DNA of 64,000 nucleotides from CBDBBY01 sp965203795 (lineage in GTDB: Bacteria > Pseudomonadota > Alphaproteobacteria > Rhodobacterales > Rhodobacteraceae). Where the stretch lies: the NCBI GenBank assembly GCA_965203795.1, contig OZ241915.1:2790001-2854000 (forward strand), read 5' to 3'. Position numbers and translations under genes: made by a program. The notes under the pieces are model-generated. The model was not told the DNA's origin and ran no database searches. It was given only the letters and a program-made list of their open reading frames with translations. Shown here piece after piece: positions 1-9,174 of this stretch. The first letter of the stretch is position 1. Every line of letters begins with the position of its first letter.

Positions 1-615
1 TCCTCCCTTGAAGCTACACGGCGCAGTCAACACATGGTCTGCAACCGGGTGTGGATGATCGGCAACACGTTTCGATTAGCGTTGAAGCATCATTCAAACA
101 CACTACCGTTGCTGCTTCGCCAAAGCCGCGCAATGCGCTGCGCAATCACGATTTCAATCGTCCTGTGTTTGCGTGACGGCCGATCACTCCTCGTCGCTGT
201 GTTCCGGCTGTCGGTTCGCAACGTGGTCTAGCCAACGTGCCGAACCCATGCCGACCAAGTGTCTAGAAGATATGGACGAAATTCCCAGGCGTCAACGGCG
301 ACACTTCCCTGCTGGCCGTTCCTCGTTCCTCGAAAGCCTGCACGAGATCGCTCGTGTTTTGCCAGCGAAGCTGGACGGGCACGCTCAACCCCGGACTGCG
401 GGCCCGCAAAGAGTCTCGCGCATGTCAGGACTCGGCACAAATCAACATCGTGCTCCCTCCGCACCGTAGCCACTGCGCCCCCGGAAAGCGGTATTCATGA
501 TGAATTCCGGAGTTCATCGACATGGGCATTGAACCCGTGGCTTGAGCCGAACACGCCCGGCGGCAAGTTTGCACCGCCCGCCAGCAGCCCATGCAGCACT
601 GCCGATTGAGTGGAT
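1..615. other. No recognisable gene
   Basis: This stretch lies downstream of the minus-strand SDR that ends at 616. Only short overlapping reading frames are present on both strands, none with a ribosome binding site or a sequence I recognise. I see no RNA gene, terminator run or repeat in it. It may hold decayed accessory DNA, but nothing positive supports that. Confidence 0.4.
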
Positions 616-1377
616 TCAGTAGGTCGCGCGCCCTCCGCTGAGGTCGAAGACGGCTCCGGTGGAGAAACTGTTTTCGGAAGTGCACAGCCAGCAGATCATC
701 GACGCAGCCTCCGTGACCTCCAGAAACCGGTTCCGCGGTATCTTGCCCAGCATGTAGTCGATGTGCTCCTGCGACATCTGGCTGAAGATCCTGGTTCTCG
801 CAGCCGCAGGCGTCACGCAGTTGACGGCGATGTCCAAGTGGGCGGTTTCCTTTCCGAGGGACTTCGTGAACGCGATGACCGCGGCCTTCGAAGCGGAGTA
901 CGCCGACGCATTCGGATTCCCGTCCTTGCCGGCGATTGATGCGATGTTGACGATGCGCCCGTAGCCTTCTTCAATCATCCTCCGAACCACAACGCGATTC
1001 GTGAAGAAGGTGCCGTCGAGATTTATTCGCTGAATGCGGTCCCAAGCTTCGAGTTCGTACTCGGTCACGACCGCATTCGGACCAGCCATTCCTGCGGAAT
1101 TCACGAGGACCGATACCGGTCCTCCCCACTCCTCCGTCTCCGCCGCGGCCTGCTCGATTGCCTTGGCATCGGAGACGTCAACCTTGAACCCTTTGGCCCG
1201 CTCGCCCAGCGAGCGCACCTTGTCCGCTGTGATCTCGGCATCCTGGTCCCAGATCGCCACCCTCGCGCCCGACTTGTGGAGCCTGTCCACGACCGCTCCG
1301 CCGATCCCTTGGGCACCTCCCGTCACAATGGCCAGCTGACCGCTGAAATCGTGTGATGTCACGCTTTGAATTGACAT
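616..1377 (-). CDS. Short-chain dehydrogenase/reductase (SDR)
   Basis: Classical SDR of 253 residues, the usual length, expected to oxidise or reduce a hydroxyl/keto group of a small cytosolic substrate with NAD(P). The Rossmann motif TGGAQGIG is at residues 19-26. An Asp at about 44 at the end of the second strand favours NAD over NADP. NSAG is at about 93-96, and the catalytic Ser147, Tyr160 and Lys164 (YSASK) are all present. The C-terminus GAVFDLSGG is typical of the family. It stands alone on the minus strand, with no co-directional neighbour in the window, so its substrate cannot be read from operon context. The wider region suggests a sugar or sugar-acid dehydrogenase. Confidence 0.9.
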   Translation of the reverse strand: MSIQSVTSHDFSGQLAIVTGGAQGIGGAVVDRLHKSGARVAIWDQDAEITADKVRSLGERAKGFKVDVSDAKAIEQAAAETEEWGGPVSVLVNSAGMAGPNAVVTEYELEAWDRIQRINLDGTFFTNRVVVRRMIEEGYGRIVNIASIAGKDGNPNASAYSASKAAVIAFTKSLGKETAHLDIAVNCVTPAAARTRIFSQMSQEHIDYMLGKIPRNRFLEVTEAASMICWLCTSENSFSTGAVFDLSGGRATY

Positions 1378-1933
1378 GCTTCAAACCCCTTTCCGCTAGC
1401 CGCGCGATCATCGCGGTTCCGGCTCATACCATCGCATGAACGGCCGCTCGCAGCTCGATACAGCGCCGAACTGTGGCCTCCAGCTTCGCAAAACGCGCGA
1501 CCTCCGGGTGCCGCCGAATTCATGCACCCGACGCGTGATGCAAACAAGTTCCGCAGGAAACTGCTGGAGCTTGCCAGCCAACGACCTCGCCGCGCCTCTC
1601 GACGCTGACGTTGTTAAGGCTCATTTGTCATGGCATGGTAGGGCTTGCCGCCGCGATCGGCAGCATCCTGATCTTGCCGAACAAGCATTGCGTGGCCGAC
1701 GAGCACCGCAACTGCCATTGGCCCCTTCCACGTTGCTTCCGGTTCATCTGTTCAAATTTTCGCTCTCCGGCAAACACGGGGCAGTTCAGTTTGAGGGAAA
1801 GGCTGTGATTGAACCCGAACATGTGGGATCGATAGATACGCGCCCGGTACGGGATCTGGTTGAGGACATTCTCGAAGGCGGCGAGGACGCCTTCGAGACC
1901 CGTCGGCTGAAATACGGATTCTGAGGGCGTTCG
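1378..1933. other. Gap with doubtful ORF upstream of the AlbA_2 gene
   Basis: A plus-strand frame is open from 1436 to 1924 and stops ten bases before the AlbA_2 gene. Its last 30 or so codons (RPVRDLVEDILEGG, then ETRRLKYGF) look protein-like, but the first half is low-complexity Arg/Pro/Ser-rich sequence typical of a non-coding frame. It could be the tail of a decayed gene that once partnered the AlbA_2 protein. A roughly 70-bp segment at 1714-1782 is repeated in diverged form at 25874-25943. I do not call a gene here. Confidence 0.35.
1714..1782 (+). repeat. Diverged dispersed repeat, copy 1
   Basis: Starts GCCATTGGCCC and ends GGCAAACACGGGGC, and both ends match the copy at 25874-25943 exactly. 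The middle is only partly conserved, with one single-base length difference. By eye about 70 percent of positions agree. Both copies lie in non-coding DNA next to a suspected acquired islet. It may be a relic of a shared mobile element. Confidence 0.45.
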
Positions 1934-3163
1934 ATGAACAGGACCGAATTGCTTGACCTGCTTCGCGGCGGCGAGGACTCGATGGCGGAATTCAGGCGCG
2001 ACGACGTGCGGAGCCACGACCTTGCCAAGGAGCTTGTCGCCTTTCTCAACCTTGACGGCGGCGTCGTGCTGCTCGGCGTCGAGGACGACGGCGGCATCTC
2101 CGGCACGACTCGGGAACATCTGGAAGAGTGGGTGGCCAAACTGTGCCGGAGCAAGATCGAACCGCCGGTAATCCCGGCCCTGTCATGGGCGCGGGAGGCC
2201 GAGCCGGGCCGGGACGTGCTCGCCGTCCGCGTCGCGGCCGGGCCCAACAAACCCTACGCGTGGGTACACGACAATCGTCGAACCTATTTCATCCGTGTGG
2301 GCAGTACGTCGCAGGAAGCAAGCCGCGACGAGCTCGAACGGATGTATCAAGCGTCGGGCCGTCTGCACTATGGCCTTAAGCCCGTGCCGGGTGCCGATCT
2401 CGAGGCGCTCGATCTTCGCCGCCTGCGCGATTACCTAACCCGCGTCCTCGGCGGCGACGCGCCGGCGATGAATGATCCGCTCGGCTGGGAAACGCTACTC
2501 GACAATTTGGAACTTATGACGGAGTCCGCCGGCGCGCATGTGGCTACGATCAACGGTTTGCTCCTCTTTGGGCTGGCGCCGAAAAGATACCTGCCGCAAT
2601 CGGGCGTCCGTGCGATCTGCTTTCCGGGCGTCGAATCCGACTATGCGGTTCGCGCCGACGAAGACCTGCGCGGCCCAATGGTACCGTTGGGTGCAGCCGA
2701 CGGCTCCGTTGTCGAAGTCGGCCTTGTCGATCAAGCATGGGACTTCGTGCGCCGCAACACGGCGCCCGCGGTGCGCTTCGAAGGCGCGCGCAGGATCGAC
2801 AGCTGGGAATATCCGGAGAGCGTCCTCCGGGAAGCGTTGGTGAACGCGCTCGTCCACCGCGACTACACCATCGCAGGAACCGACATCATGCTGGCGATCT
2901 ACGCGGACCGCCTCGAAATCCAGAGCCCCGGCCGTCCGCCCAACACGGTAACGGTCGAACGCATGAAGGCCGGCGTGCGCTACGCGCGCAACCAGACGTT
3001 GGTCAATGTCATGCGCGATTACGGCTATGTCGAAGCCCGAGGGATGGGCGTGCGCAACAGGATCGTTCCGGGGATGCGTACGCACAACGGCACGGAAACC
3101 GACCTGATCGCGGAGGAGCACCGCTTCACCGTCCGCCTGTGGAACGGACCGCAGGCTGCGTGA
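1934..3163 (+). CDS. AlbA_2 (Schlafen-type) domain ATP-binding protein
   Basis: 409-residue cytosolic protein. Residues about 1-125 form an AlbA_2 (Schlafen AlbA_2, formerly AAA_4) domain: an acidic EFRRDD opening, the FLNLDGGVVLLGVEDDG strand-loop typical of the fold, and RVGSTSQEASRDE at its end. Residues about 280-409 resemble the ATP-binding C-terminal module of the same proteins (EALVNALVHRDY, then GRPPNTV, GMGVRNRIVP and a C-terminal FTVRLW). The length and C-terminus match complete family members, so it looks intact. Such proteins are annotated as RecG-like or putative DNA-binding regulators, and several turn up in defence islands. No partner gene is adjacent except possible remnants upstream. 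ATG start, with GAGGGCG upstream as a weak ribosome site. Confidence 0.85.
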   Translation: MNRTELLDLLRGGEDSMAEFRRDDVRSHDLAKELVAFLNLDGGVVLLGVEDDGGISGTTREHLEEWVAKLCRSKIEPPVIPALSWAREAEPGRDVLAVRVAAGPNKPYAWVHDNRRTYFIRVGSTSQEASRDELERMYQASGRLHYGLKPVPGADLEALDLRRLRDYLTRVLGGDAPAMNDPLGWETLLDNLELMTESAGAHVATINGLLLFGLAPKRYLPQSGVRAICFPGVESDYAVRADEDLRGPMVPLGAADGSVVEVGLVDQAWDFVRRNTAPAVRFEGARRIDSWEYPESVLREALVNALVHRDYTIAGTDIMLAIYADRLEIQSPGRPPNTVTVERMKAGVRYARNQTLVNVMRDYGYVEARGMGVRNRIVPGMRTHNGTETDLIAEEHRFTVRLWNGPQAA

Positions 3164-3496
3164 GACCGACTCGGTTCAGGTATTGTTGGCGCTCCGCCAC
3201 TCCTGCCGGGCATGCGCCTGTCGCTGCGCGCATACAAGTTCCTCCGAGATTTGAAAGGGCTCGTCGGCTCGCGGCGGCACCACGCTCCTCGGCGATGCTG
3301 CGACCTCCTGAACGGCCGCCCGTACCAGCGGTTACCGCGCTGCGGATTTTGAAGTGCTGAACGATTTGCCACGGTACCGCCTGCAAGTGGCCGGGCGGGC
3401 CGGATGCCGGTGTTTGGCCCGGGCAGCGCAATTGAGCCCGCGCCGCACGGAACCGGGATTGCCGTTGCCGACTGGTCGGCGCTGAGGGGCGGCACC
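3164..3496. other. Intergenic gap, nothing recognised
   Basis: About 330 bases between the AlbA_2 gene and the hydantoinase gene. The hydantoinase frame is open through the last 90 bases, but conserved family sequence begins only at 3497. I see no convincing promoter pair or hairpin with a T-run. Confidence 0.4.
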
Positions 3497-6400
3497 ATGT
3501 GGCAGTTCTGGGTGGATCGCGGCGGAACATTCACGGACATCGTCGCCAGTCGCCCGGACGGCGGGCTGGTCTCGCACAAGCTGCTCTCCGAAAACCCGGA
3601 GCGGTACGAGGACGCCGCCGTCCAAGGCATCCGCGACCTGCTCGGCCTCGCTTCCAGTGAGGAAATCCCGGGGCCTGCGGTCGAAGCGGTCAAGATGGGC
3701 ACGACCGTCGCAACCAACGCGCTTCTTGAACGCAAGGGCGACAGGACGGTTCTGCTTATTACCAAGGGCTTCGGAGACCTGCTTCGGATCGGCTACCAGA
3801 ACCGACCGAAGCTGTTCGATCTCCATATCAGGCTTCCCGAACTGCTGTACGAACGCGTCGAGGAAGTGCCGGAACGGCTGAACGCGGCGGGCGAGATTCT
3901 GATTCCGCTATGCGAACAATCCGTGCGGAAATCGCTCCAAGCCGCTTATGACGCCGGCATCCGCTCGGCGGCTATCGCCTTCATGCACGCCTACAAGTCG
4001 TCGGCCCACGAGCGGCGCACGGCGGAAATCGCGTCCGAAGTGGGCTTCACGCAGGTTTCGGTCAGCCACGAGGCGTCGTCGCTCATGAAGCTCGTCGGCC
4101 GCGGCGACACGACCGTGGTCGACGCGTATCTGAGTCCGATTCTGCGCAGGTACGTGGCCCGGGTTCGCAGCGCGCTGAGCGGAAGCCCGAACGCGGGACG
4201 AAGGCGCCTGCTGTTCATGCAGTCGAACGGCGGACTGACGGACGCCGACCGGTTCCAAGGCAAGGACGCCATCCTGTCAGGCCCGGCAGGCGGCGTTGTC
4301 GGGATGGCGAGGACCGGCGAAATCGCGGGCCACCGCAACCTGATCGGGTTCGACATGGGCGGCACGTCGACCGATGTCTGCCATTACGCAGGCAAATTCG
4401 AGCGGAGCTTCGAGACCGAGGTGGCGGGCGTGCGAATCCGCGCGCCGATGATGAGGATCCATACGGTCGCGGCCGGAGGCGGCTCAATTCTGAGTTTCCG
4501 CGAAGGAAGGTTCCAAGTGGGTCCCGAGAGCGCGGGCGCCAACCCGGGACCGGCGTGCTACCGGCGGGGCGGCCCTCTCACGGTCACCGACTGCAACGTG
4601 TGCTTGGGAAGGATCCAGCCGGACCACTTTCCGCGCGTGTTCGGCCCCGGAGCGAACGAGCCGCTTGATCCGGACGCCGTCCGGGAGAAGTTCAAGAATC
4701 TGGCACGGAGCATTGCAAAGGAGACAGGCCGGTCGGAAATGGCCACCGAGGAGGTCGCGGAAGGCTTTCTCCGGGTGGCCGTCGAAAACATGGCCCGGGC
4801 GATAAAGAAGATCAGCATCGAGCGCGGCCACGATGTCACCCGCTACACGCTGAACTGCTTCGGCGGCGCGGGCGGGCAGCACGCCTGCAGGGTGGCGGAC
4901 GCGCTCGGAATGTCCACTGTGCTCCTTCATCCTCTGGCAGGGGTGCTTTCGGCGTACGGAATGGGCCTTGCCGAGATCAGGGCGCTCCGGCAGCGCCAGT
5001 TCAACATGCCGCTGTCGGTTGGGAATTGCCGTGCTGCCGAGGCCGAGGCCGCTGCGCTTGCCAAGGAGGCGGTCGAAGAGGTCGAGGCGCAAGGAGCCGG
5101 CGCCCGACAGGTCAGATCCGTCGAGCAGGCATTGCTCCGCTACGAGGGTTCGCACCAGATCATCGAAATAGCGCTGGGGGATGCCGGGAAAATGCGCGGA
5201 GCGTTCGATGCCGCGCACCGGAAGCTTTACGGGTTCGCGGATCCCGGACGGAGCGTCCTGATCGACGCGCTTTCGATCGAAGCGATCGGCGCGCCGCCGC
5301 CAGTGCCGGAGCCCGAACGCGGAATCGAACGCACTCAACCGAGCCCCGCCGCCGAAGTCGAAATGCACGCGGACGGCAAATTCCGGAAGACTCCGTTGTA
5401 CCTGCGCGAGGAGCTGAAGCCGGGCCAGTCGCTGAGCGGGCCTGCAATCGTCGCCGAAACGACAAGCACGGTGGTCGTCGAGCCTGATTGGCGCGCCATC
5501 GTGGATGCCCGCGGGAACCTGGTTCTGGAGCGGTCCGTTCCGCGTGCGGCAGCCGAGCGGGTAGGCGAATCCCCCGACCCCGTGATGCTGGAGGTATTCA
5601 ACAACCTGTTCATGTCGATCGCCGAGCAGATGGGCGCGACGCTGGCGAACACGGCGTACTCGGTCAACATCAAAGAGCGACTTGATTTCTCTTGCGCGCT
5701 GTTCGATCCCGGCGGCGGCTTGGTCGCCAACGCGCCGCACATCCCCGTCCATCTCGGTTCAATGGGCGAGTCCGTTCGGGCAGCGATCCGCAACAACCAA
5801 GGGCGGATGAGGCAGGGCGACGTCTACGTGCTGAACGCGCCTTACAACGGCGGAACCCATCTACCCGACATAACCGTGGTAACGCCGGTCTTCGACAATT
5901 CAGGCAAGGAAATCCTCTTCTTTGTCGGTTCGCGCGGGCACCACGCGGACGTCGGAGGACGGACTCCGGGGTCCGCGCCTCCGGACAGCGCAAGGATCGA
6001 GGAGGAAGGCGTGCTCATCGACAATTTCAAGATGGTCGACCAAGGCACCTTCCTCGAAAACGAAACCCGGGCTCTGCTCCGATCCGGCCCTTACCCTTGC
6101 CGGTCCGTCGACAACAACATTGCGGATTTGGCGGCGCAGGCCGCCGCCAACGAAACCGGCGCGCGGGAGGTTCGGAAGATGGTCGAGCAGTTCGGCCTCG
6201 GCGTCGTCCAAGCCTACATGCGTCATGTCCAGGACAACGCCGAGGAGAGCGTCCGCAGGGTGCTTGGAAAGCTGGCGGACGGGCGGAACACTTACGAGCT
6301 CGACAGCGGGGCCCGGATCGAAGTGAGCTTCGCGGTCGACCGCGCAGCCCGCGAGGCTGTGATCGACTTCACTGGAACCAGCAGGCAGGATCCCGGAAAC

Positions 6401-7171
6401 TACAACGCGCCGCTGGCGGTCTGCCGGTCGGCCGTGCTCTACGTGTTCAGAACGCTGGTCGGGAGCGACATCCCGCTCAATGAAGGATGCTTGAAGCCGC
6501 TCCGCCTCATCGTGCCGACAGGCACCTTCCTGAACCCGGAGTACCCGGCGGCGGTGATTGCCGGGAACACGGAAGTCAGCCAAGCGGTCGCCGACGCCCT
6601 GTACGGCGCGCTCGGCGTGATTGCGGGATCCCAAGGCACGATGAACAACCACATTTGGGGAAACGAGAGCTTCCAGAACTACGAGACCATCGGCGGTGGC
6701 GCGGGCGCCGGCCCGTCCTTCGACGGCGCCGACGCGATCCATACCCACATGACCAACACGCGGATGACCGATCCCGAGGTGCTGGAATGGCGGTTCCCGG
6801 TCCGGCTGGAGGAGTTCTCGATCAGGCAGGACTCCGGCGGAAAGGGTCGGCACCGGGGCGGCAACGGGATACGGCGTGTGCTCAGATTCCTGGAACCGAT
6901 GACCACGACGGTCCTGTCGTCCCACCGGCGGATACCGCCTCAGGGAGCGGCGGGCGGCGAGCCCGGCCTGACAGGACGGAACGCCGTGCGGAAGGCGGAC
7001 GGCGAGCTGCTGGAGCTGGGGGGAAACGACATCGCCGAAGTCGGGCCGGACGATCTGTTCATCATGGAGACGCCCGGCGGCGGCGGGTTCGGCGCGATCC
7101 CAAACGAAAGCGGCGATCAGTGTCCCGGACCGCGATGCCCGCGCGAATCGGAAGACCCCGCCACTGGCTGA
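3497..7171 (+). CDS. Fused hydantoinase A/B (5-oxoprolinase family)
   Basis: 1224-residue ATP-dependent hydrolase of the hydantoinase/5-oxoprolinase family with both subunits in one chain. The HyuA-like half (about 1-690) opens with the ATPase motif DRGGTFTDIVASRPDG and contains MGTTVATNALLERKG, SGPAGGVVG and the GFDMGGTSTDV phosphate loop. The HyuB-like half starts near residue 695 (VFNNLFMSIAEQMG) and ends with the glycine-rich METPGGGGFG. These enzymes open cyclic amides such as 5-oxoproline or hydantoins. In bacterial sugar loci the exact substrate is often unknown. The start at 3497 is chosen because family sequence begins there and GAGGGG lies eight bases upstream; the frame is open earlier. 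First gene of a co-directional catabolic run, 10 bases before the next gene. Confidence 0.92.
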   Translation: MWQFWVDRGGTFTDIVASRPDGGLVSHKLLSENPERYEDAAVQGIRDLLGLASSEEIPGPAVEAVKMGTTVATNALLERKGDRTVLLITKGFGDLLRIGYQNRPKLFDLHIRLPELLYERVEEVPERLNAAGEILIPLCEQSVRKSLQAAYDAGIRSAAIAFMHAYKSSAHERRTAEIASEVGFTQVSVSHEASSLMKLVGRGDTTVVDAYLSPILRRYVARVRSALSGSPNAGRRRLLFMQSNGGLTDADRFQGKDAILSGPAGGVVGMARTGEIAGHRNLIGFDMGGTSTDVCHYAGKFERSFETEVAGVRIRAPMMRIHTVAAGGGSILSFREGRFQVGPESAGANPGPACYRRGGPLTVTDCNVCLGRIQPDHFPRVFGPGANEPLDPDAVREKFKNLARSIAKETGRSEMATEEVAEGFLRVAVENMARAIKKISIERGHDVTRYTLNCFGGAGGQHACRVADALGMSTVLLHPLAGVLSAYGMGLAEIRALRQRQFNMPLSVGNCRAAEAEAAALAKEAVEEVEAQGAGARQVRSVEQALLRYEGSHQIIEIALGDAGKMRGAFDAAHRKLYGFADPGRSVLIDALSIEAIGAPPPVPEPERGIERTQPSPAAEVEMHADGKFRKTPLYLREELKPGQSLSGPAIVAETTSTVVVEPDWRAIVDARGNLVLERSVPRAAAERVGESPDPVMLEVFNNLFMSIAEQMGATLANTAYSVNIKERLDFSCALFDPGGGLVANAPHIPVHLGSMGESVRAAIRNNQGRMRQGDVYVLNAPYNGGTHLPDITVVTPVFDNSGKEILFFVGSRGHHADVGGRTPGSAPPDSARIEEEGVLIDNFKMVDQGTFLENETRALLRSGPYPCRSVDNNIADLAAQAAANETGAREVRKMVEQFGLGVVQAYMRHVQDNAEESVRRVLGKLADGRNTYELDSGARIEVSFAVDRAAREAVIDFTGTSRQDPGNYNAPLAVCRSAVLYVFRTLVGSDIPLNEGCLKPLRLIVPTGTFLNPEYPAAVIAGNTEVSQAVADALYGALGVIAGSQGTMNNHIWGNESFQNYETIGGGAGAGPSFDGADAIHTHMTNTRMTDPEVLEWRFPVRLEEFSIRQDSGGKGRHRGGNGIRRVLRFLEPMTTTVLSSHRRIPPQGAAGGEPGLTGRNAVRKADGELLELGGNDIAEVGPDDLFIMETPGGGGFGAIPNESGDQCPGPRCPRESEDPATG

Positions 7172-7181
7172 GGGGGATGCA

Positions 7182-7994
7182 ATGAAGCTGAGCGCGACCT
7201 CATGGTCGTTTCCTCTGCTGACGCTTGCGGAAGCCGGCAGGGTCGTCGAGGCGCTCGGCATCGACGGGCTGGATCTGGGCCTGTTCTACAAGTCGTCGCT
7301 GGACAAGAAGCGCATCCTCGCCGACCCGGAGGCGTACGGCGAGGAGATTCGCGCGACGCTGCCCGTCAGGGTCGCAAACTACTACCATCTGTTCGGATCG
7401 GATCTCCACGAGCGCAATCTCGCTCTTCCGCCCGATCCGGAAAACCTGCGCGACCTCAAGGCCGCGCTGAAATTCGCCAAGGCCGCCGGCGCGCCGACCG
7501 TTTTCATCCTGCCGGGAATGGTGAACCCCGGTCAGAGCCGGAGCGAGGCCCTTGAGCGGTCGGCGGAAGCGCTGAAGCCGATGGTCGACGCCGGGATCAA
7601 GGAAGGGGTTACCGTAACGGTCGAACCCCATGCGCACGGCATCGCCGAATCGGTGGAGGCGGCGCAGGCGCTTCTCGACAGCGTGCCCGGGCTGAAGCTG
7701 ACTCTGGACCCCGCGCACTTCGTAGCGCTGGGCTTCCGCCAGGACGAAATCGAGGCGCTGGCCCCGCACGCCGCCCACATCCATCTCCGCCAGGCGAGGC
7801 AGGGCCGTCTGCAAAGCAGGCTTGAAGACGGCACGATAAACTTCCCGGCGTTCCTTGGCGCGTTGAAGGACGCGGGCTACGAAGGATGGCTGGCTGCGGA
7901 GTACGTCCACCAGCCGTACATGAACACGCTCTTCGAGGACGTGCTGTCGGAAACCGTGAAGATGCGGGACTGCGTCCGCGGCTGGCTGGATTGA
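7182..7994 (+). CDS. Sugar phosphate isomerase/epimerase-like TIM barrel
   Basis: 270-residue xylose-isomerase-like TIM barrel (AP endonuclease family 2 fold). It shows the opening MKLSATSWSFP, metal-site strands with a conserved Glu and His (VTVEPHAHG, then LTLDPAHF and AAHIHLRQA), and a terminal Glu in WLAAEYVHQPY. Members isomerise or epimerise ketoses and keto-acids with a divalent metal, as in IolE, IolI, Hyi and tagatose 3-epimerase. AGGGGG precedes the ATG by a few bases, and the gene follows the hydantoinase closely, so co-transcription is likely. Substrate unknown; a sugar or inosose derivative fits the locus. Confidence 0.85.
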   Translation: MKLSATSWSFPLLTLAEAGRVVEALGIDGLDLGLFYKSSLDKKRILADPEAYGEEIRATLPVRVANYYHLFGSDLHERNLALPPDPENLRDLKAALKFAKAAGAPTVFILPGMVNPGQSRSEALERSAEALKPMVDAGIKEGVTVTVEPHAHGIAESVEAAQALLDSVPGLKLTLDPAHFVALGFRQDEIEALAPHAAHIHLRQARQGRLQSRLEDGTINFPAFLGALKDAGYEGWLAAEYVHQPYMNTLFEDVLSETVKMRDCVRGWLD

Positions 7995-8016
7995 ATGCTC
8001 GGAAAGGACGGCTTGA

Positions 8017-8331
8017 ATGGGACATTACGCTTGGGTGCTTGAGGTCCGCCCCGGATACGAGGAGGAGTACAAGAAGCGCCATGACGAGATCTGGCCTGAA
8101 ATGGTCGAGGAGCTGACCGCTTCAGGCATCCGGAACTACAACATCTTCCGGCACGGGCTGACGCTGTTCGGATATTTCGAAACCGACGATCTTGAGAGGA
8201 CGATCGCCTATCTCAAGGAGAGCGACATCAACCGGCGGTGGGGAGAACACATGACTCCGATCATGAAGATCGAGGCCGATTCGCGGACCGGCTTTCCGTT
8301 TCTGCTCCCGCTTCAATGGCGCATGGACTGA
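8017..8331 (+). CDS. L-rhamnose mutarotase family protein
   Basis: 104 residues, the normal size for the RhaM/FucM-type mutarotase family, which interconverts alpha and beta anomers of L-rhamnose or L-fucose. Conserved features are YAWVLEVRPG, the RHDEIWPEM motif with the active-site His at about 22, the central NYNIF strand, and WGEHMTPIM near the end. AAAGGA lies upstream of the ATG. Together with the RhaTPQS-type importer and lactonase at 19-25 kb, it points to 6-deoxyhexose (rhamnose or fucose type) use in this locus. Confidence 0.85.
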   Translation: MGHYAWVLEVRPGYEEEYKKRHDEIWPEMVEELTASGIRNYNIFRHGLTLFGYFETDDLERTIAYLKESDINRRWGEHMTPIMKIEADSRTGFPFLLPLQWRMD

Positions 8332-8409
8332 CGTGCCGAGCGCGCCAACTGCGTAGCCGAACGGCTTTCCGCTTCCCTCGCCTACCGCAATCAAGAATAG
8401 GATGCGCCG

Positions 8410-9174
8410 ATGGAGACAGGCAAAACAGCGCTCGTAACGGGCGCTTCGCGCGGAATCGGCCTCGAGACGGCCCGGCAGCTCGTCGCCCGGGGATGGAAGG
8501 TCGGAATGACGGCCCGGAGCGGCGGCGTCCTTGCGGAAGCCGCCGAATCGCTCGGCCCGGAAAACGCCGTGGCCGTCCAATGCGACGTGGCGGATTGGAG
8601 CGAGGTGCAATCCGCCTGCGGCGAAGTGTCCGGGCGATTCGGAACGATCACGGCACTCGTGAACAACGCCGGCGTGATCGACCCGGTCGGCCGGCTGGCC
8701 GACACCGATCCGGCGGAATGGGTCCATCTCCTTCAGATCAACATCGGAGGCCCAATGAACGCCGCCCGCGCCGTCCTTCCCGGAATGCTCGAGCAGGGGC
8801 GCGGCGTGGTCGTGAACCTTTCGTCCGGGGCGGCGCACTCCGTCGTCGAGGGCTGGAGCTCGTACTGCTCGTCGAAGGCGGGCCTGAACATGTTCACGCG
8901 CTGCCTCGCGGCGGAGTACGGCCCGATGGGAATCCGGGTGCACGATTTCGTTCCCGGCCTGGTCTCGACCAGCATGCTCAACGGCGCGCAGAGGAAATTC
9001 GACAATTTCGTCTCGCGGATCGGCGACGAATCCAAGCTGCCGCCGGAACTGCCGGCGCGCTGCATCGCCTGGCTGATCGACGAAGGCGAAGGCCGGGCGA
9101 CGGAAATCCACCAATCGATCAGGGATCCCGAGCTCCGCGCAATGGTGGGCCTGGAGGAGCGCGAACAGTGGTGA
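8410..9174 (+). CDS. SDR family oxidoreductase
   Basis: 254-residue classical SDR. GASRGIG is at 11-17, NNAG at about 85-88, and catalytic Ser139, Tyr152 and Lys156 (YCSSK) are intact. An Arg at about 36 in TARSG at the end of the second strand favours NADP. After the core the C-terminus is atypical: instead of the usual GxxxxVDGG ending it finishes with EIHQSIRDPELRAM, so the cofactor-proximal tail differs from most sugar dehydrogenases. Its stop overlaps the GTG start of the next SDR, so the two are translationally coupled. Confidence 0.9.
   Translation: METGKTALVTGASRGIGLETARQLVARGWKVGMTARSGGVLAEAAESLGPENAVAVQCDVADWSEVQSACGEVSGRFGTITALVNNAGVIDPVGRLADTDPAEWVHLLQINIGGPMNAARAVLPGMLEQGRGVVVNLSSGAAHSVVEGWSSYCSSKAGLNMFTRCLAAEYGPMGIRVHDFVPGLVSTSMLNGAQRKFDNFVSRIGDESKLPPELPARCIAWLIDEGEGRATEIHQSIRDPELRAMVGLEEREQW

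Noticed and set aside
1436..1924. Gene upstream of the AlbA_2 protein
   Set aside because: Only the last 30 codons look protein-like and there is no ribosome site or family match.
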